Below, piece after piece: positions 33,517-35,501 of a stretch of DNA of 35,501 nt. Numbering within the stretch: position 1 is the first letter of the stretch; every line of letters starts with the position of its first letter. Below the pieces are notes generated by a model that saw only the letters and a program-made list of their open reading frames with translations, was not told the DNA's origin and did not search any database. Source of the stretch: Neomegalonema sp. (GTDB lineage Bacteria; Pseudomonadota; Alphaproteobacteria; Rhodobacterales; Rhodobacteraceae); the NCBI GenBank assembly GCA_022760355.1, contig JALEGB010000103.1, forward strand, positions 1 through 35,501, given 5' to 3'. A program made the translations under genes and the position numbers.

Positions 33517-34842
33517 ATGCTGTTCAGACGGAAACGCCCCGCAGGCGTGGATCCAGCCGATCCATATGCAATTGAAAACGCATCCCGAGACGAGATTTCA
33601 GCGCTCCAGCTGCAACGATTGCAGCAGACTTTGAAGCGCGCCTATGACGGCTCGCCGTTCTACCGCAAACATTTCGACGCGCATGGAGTCTCGCCGGACA
33701 ATGTCCGGAGCCTTGATGATCTCAGCAAGTTTCCCTTCACGGTGAAACAGGATCTGCGCGACAATTATCCGTTCGGAATGTTCGCGGTCCCACAAGATCA
33801 AATCGCGCGACTTCACGCTTCATCAGGCACGACCGGCAAGCCGACAGTGGTCGCCTATACGAAAAATGATATCGACGTTTGGTCCGAAGTTGTCGCGCGC
33901 TCTATCCGCGCCGCCGGCGGCCGCCCCGGCGACATCGTTCACGTCGCCTATGGCTATGGCCTGTTCACCGGCGGGCTTGGCGCCCACTATGGCGCGGAAC
34001 GGTTGGGCTGCACCGTCGTGCCGATCTCCGGCGGAATGACGGAGCGGCAGGTGATGTTGATCGAAGACTTCAAGCCGAAGATCATCATGGTCACGCCGTC
34101 CTACATGCTCTCAATCCTCGACGCTTATCGTAAGGCCGGACTGGACCCGCGCGCCTCCTCGCTCAAAATCGGCATTTTCGGCGCCGAGCCGTGGACAAAC
34201 GCCATGCGCCAGGAGATCGAGCAGGCGTTTGATATGGATGCGACGGATATTTACGGCCTGTCCGAGATCATCGGCCCCGGCGTTAGTCAGGAATGCATCG
34301 AAACAAAAGACGGGCTGCATATTTGGGAAGATCACTTTTACCCTGAAGTCATTGATCCTGAGACGGGCGCCGTTCTACCGGATGGCGAGCTTGGGGAGCT
34401 GGTCTTCACGTCCCTGACTAAGGAGGCGTTTCCGATTATCCGCTACCGCACGCGCGATCTGACCCGCCTGTTGCCAGGGACGGCCCGAACGATGCGCCGG
34501 ATGGAGAAGGTTACCGGCCGTTCCGACGACATGATCATCTTGCGCGGCGTCAACGTGTTTCCGAGCCAGATCGAGGAGCAAATCATCAAATGCGCCGATC
34601 TGGCGCCGCACTACGAGATTGAACTCACGCGCGATGATCGGCTGGACAAGATGACCGTCCGCTGCGAATGCCGAACGCCGGGATCCGCGCTCAATGTCGG
34701 CCCGGCAATGGCGTCGGAACTCTCCCATCACATCAAGAGCGTGATTGGGGTCAGCGCGCGCGTCGAGGTGGTCGAAGTTGGCCAGATCGCCCGTTCCGAA
34801 GGAAAAGCCAAACGGGTTACAGACTTGCGCCCGCCACGCTAG
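33517..34842 (+). CDS. paaK: Phenylacetate-CoA ligase PaaK
   Basis: A 441-residue adenylate-forming enzyme that activates phenylacetate with ATP and CoA, the first step of the pathway. The ATP-binding P-loop-like motif is ASSGTTGKPT (101-110). Further core motifs are IFGAEPW, DIYGLSEIIGPGVSQEC, EDHFYPEVIDPETG and FPIIRYRTRDLT. The C-terminal SEGKAKRVTD carries the catalytic lysine region. The length is normal for PaaK. GGAGG is 4 nt before the ATG. It is separated from the main paa cluster by about 3.9 kb of unrelated genes but has a matching operator. Confidence 0.97.
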   Translation: MLFRRKRPAGVDPADPYAIENASRDEISALQLQRLQQTLKRAYDGSPFYRKHFDAHGVSPDNVRSLDDLSKFPFTVKQDLRDNYPFGMFAVPQDQIARLHASSGTTGKPTVVAYTKNDIDVWSEVVARSIRAAGGRPGDIVHVAYGYGLFTGGLGAHYGAERLGCTVVPISGGMTERQVMLIEDFKPKIIMVTPSYMLSILDAYRKAGLDPRASSLKIGIFGAEPWTNAMRQEIEQAFDMDATDIYGLSEIIGPGVSQECIETKDGLHIWEDHFYPEVIDPETGAVLPDGELGELVFTSLTKEAFPIIRYRTRDLTRLLPGTARTMRRMEKVTGRSDDMIILRGVNVFPSQIEEQIIKCADLAPHYEIELTRDDRLDKMTVRCECRTPGSALNVGPAMASELSHHIKSVIGVSARVEVVEVGQIARSEGKAKRVTDLRPPR

Positions 34843-34954
34843 GCGCGAACTCATAAATCTGGTCGTCGCCAGCCCGTCAATCAGGCTGAGCCGGGCCCAT
34901 CCCGTCGACGCGGCGCGACGCGCTGTTGGGCTTCTTTGACGTCCCGGCCGAATG

Positions 34955-35501
34955 CTATCCGCCCCCCTTGCGGATCTCCGCGATGCGCCGTTCAATCTTG
35001 GCGCGGCGGGCGGCTGCTGTGGCGGCGGAGATGTCTTGGTCGGGGTAGTAGAGCTGCTGCAGCCGGTCATAGCGCCGCTCCCCTGGGAGTTCGAGCGCTG
35101 CGGCGAAGGCTCGCTCGGCCGCCGCGGCGTCGCGCTTGGCGAGCTGCTCCCGCCCAAGGCGCAGCAGCGCCTCAACCGCATCGATGGCGATGACGTCCCC
35201 GCCGACCAAGCGGCACACTTTTTCAGACAGCTGAAACGCCGCGCATTGCTGGGCGACGGACAACGGCTTTAACCGCGCGATCACCTCCCCCGCCCATTTA
35301 TAGGGCTCGGTGAGGGAGCGTGGCCAAATCCGCAGCGTGTCGTCGTTGCTCCAGGAGAGGATGCGCCCATCCGCGAGGATCTCGGCGCCCAACACATCGC
35401 CCCTATGCCCCTCGAGCACCGCGATCTCCGCGCCCTTGGCGCTCCACAAACGCAGCGTTTTGTCGAAGCTCCAGGAGAGGATGCGCCCATCCGCGAGGAT
35501 C
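34955..35501 (-). CDS. WD40-repeat protein, C-terminal part (cut by window edge)
   Basis: The reverse-strand frame enters from the right edge and stops at 34955. The first visible residues form WD40 blades: ILADGRILSWSFDKTLRLW, GHRGDVLGAEILADGRILSW and DDTLRIW. A helical tail of about 110 residues follows (EPYKWAGEVIARLKPLSV ... ALLRLGREQLAKRDAAAAERAF), resembling a TPR-like end. WD40 propellers are protein-interaction platforms; in bacteria they are often fused to NTPase, kinase, caspase-like or TIR domains, which would lie beyond the window. The frame has no start codon inside the window. Confidence 0.85.
   Translation of the reverse strand, partial: ILADGRILSWSFDKTLRLWSAKGAEIAVLEGHRGDVLGAEILADGRILSWSNDDTLRIWPRSLTEPYKWAGEVIARLKPLSVAQQCAAFQLSEKVCRLVGGDVIAIDAVEALLRLGREQLAKRDAAAAERAFAAALELPGERRYDRLQQLYYPDQDISAATAAARRAKIERRIAEIRKGGG
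35351..35501. repeat. 120-bp tandem repeat within the WD40 gene
   Basis: A stretch reading GAGAGGATGCGCCCATCCGC and continuing into GAGGATC occurs at 35355-35381 and again at 35475-35501, 120 bp apart. The identity at DNA level is nearly complete over at least 30 bp, which points to recent blade duplication or gene conversion. The second copy is cut by the window edge. Confidence 0.7.

Overview
The window is a GC-rich chromosomal segment with tightly packed genes. Codon use, a fused indolepyruvate-oxidoreductase-type protein, a class II DAHP synthase, a PaaR-type TetR regulator inside a paa cluster, and short palindromic intergenic repeats resembling the rhizobial RIME family all point to an alphaproteobacterium. 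The genus cannot be named from the sequence alone. No rRNA, tRNA, CRISPR array, integrase or transposase was seen.

Left part (1-9800): a cut-off gene at the edge. Then comes a 1021-residue protein with the full domain order of indolepyruvate:ferredoxin oxidoreductase but without its thiamine-diphosphate motifs. A divergent pair of alpha/beta hydrolases, a secreted TPR protein and a LysR regulator follow. After the LysR gene lies a 0.5-kb gene-free stretch ending in a strong orphan terminator, a possible small-RNA locus.

Middle part (9800-20160): msrP (periplasmic methionine sulfoxide reductase) without msrQ nearby; an overlapping aroG-serB operon (aromatic and serine biosynthesis); a small two-gene module with a Xre-type regulator and odd repeats; a GlxA/AraC-type regulator; a four-span membrane protein; a secreted protein with repeated cysteine pairs; a membrane-anchored EEP-family hydrolase; and a 57-residue cysteine-rich protein too short for a standard 60-residue ORF cut-off.

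Right part (20380-34842): a phenylacetate (PAA) degradation cluster in the order paaG-paaI-paaR-paaJ-paaA-paaB-paaC-paaD-paaE-paaZ, with paaK 4 kb further on. PaaK activates phenylacetate to phenylacetyl-CoA. PaaABCE (with PaaD for maturation) epoxidises the ring, and PaaG isomerises the epoxide to the oxepin. PaaZ opens the ring and oxidises the aldehyde, PaaJ performs the thiolysis steps, and PaaI hydrolyses dead-end CoA esters. paaF and paaH are not in the window. The same 12-bp core GACCGACTGGTC lies before paaG and, inverted, before paaK, so both units are probably controlled by the TetR protein encoded between them. Between paaZ and paaK sit palindromic repeats, an ArsR-hydrolase-VOC operon, an EF-hand protein and a membrane protein. 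The window ends inside a WD40-repeat gene.

The most unusual items are the oxidoreductase relative that has lost its catalytic motifs, the small cysteine-rich protein, the module with a Shine-Dalgarno site inside an 11-bp inverted repeat, the three 16-bp-spaced direct repeats next to it, and the dehalogenase-like enzyme with a replaced halide pocket.
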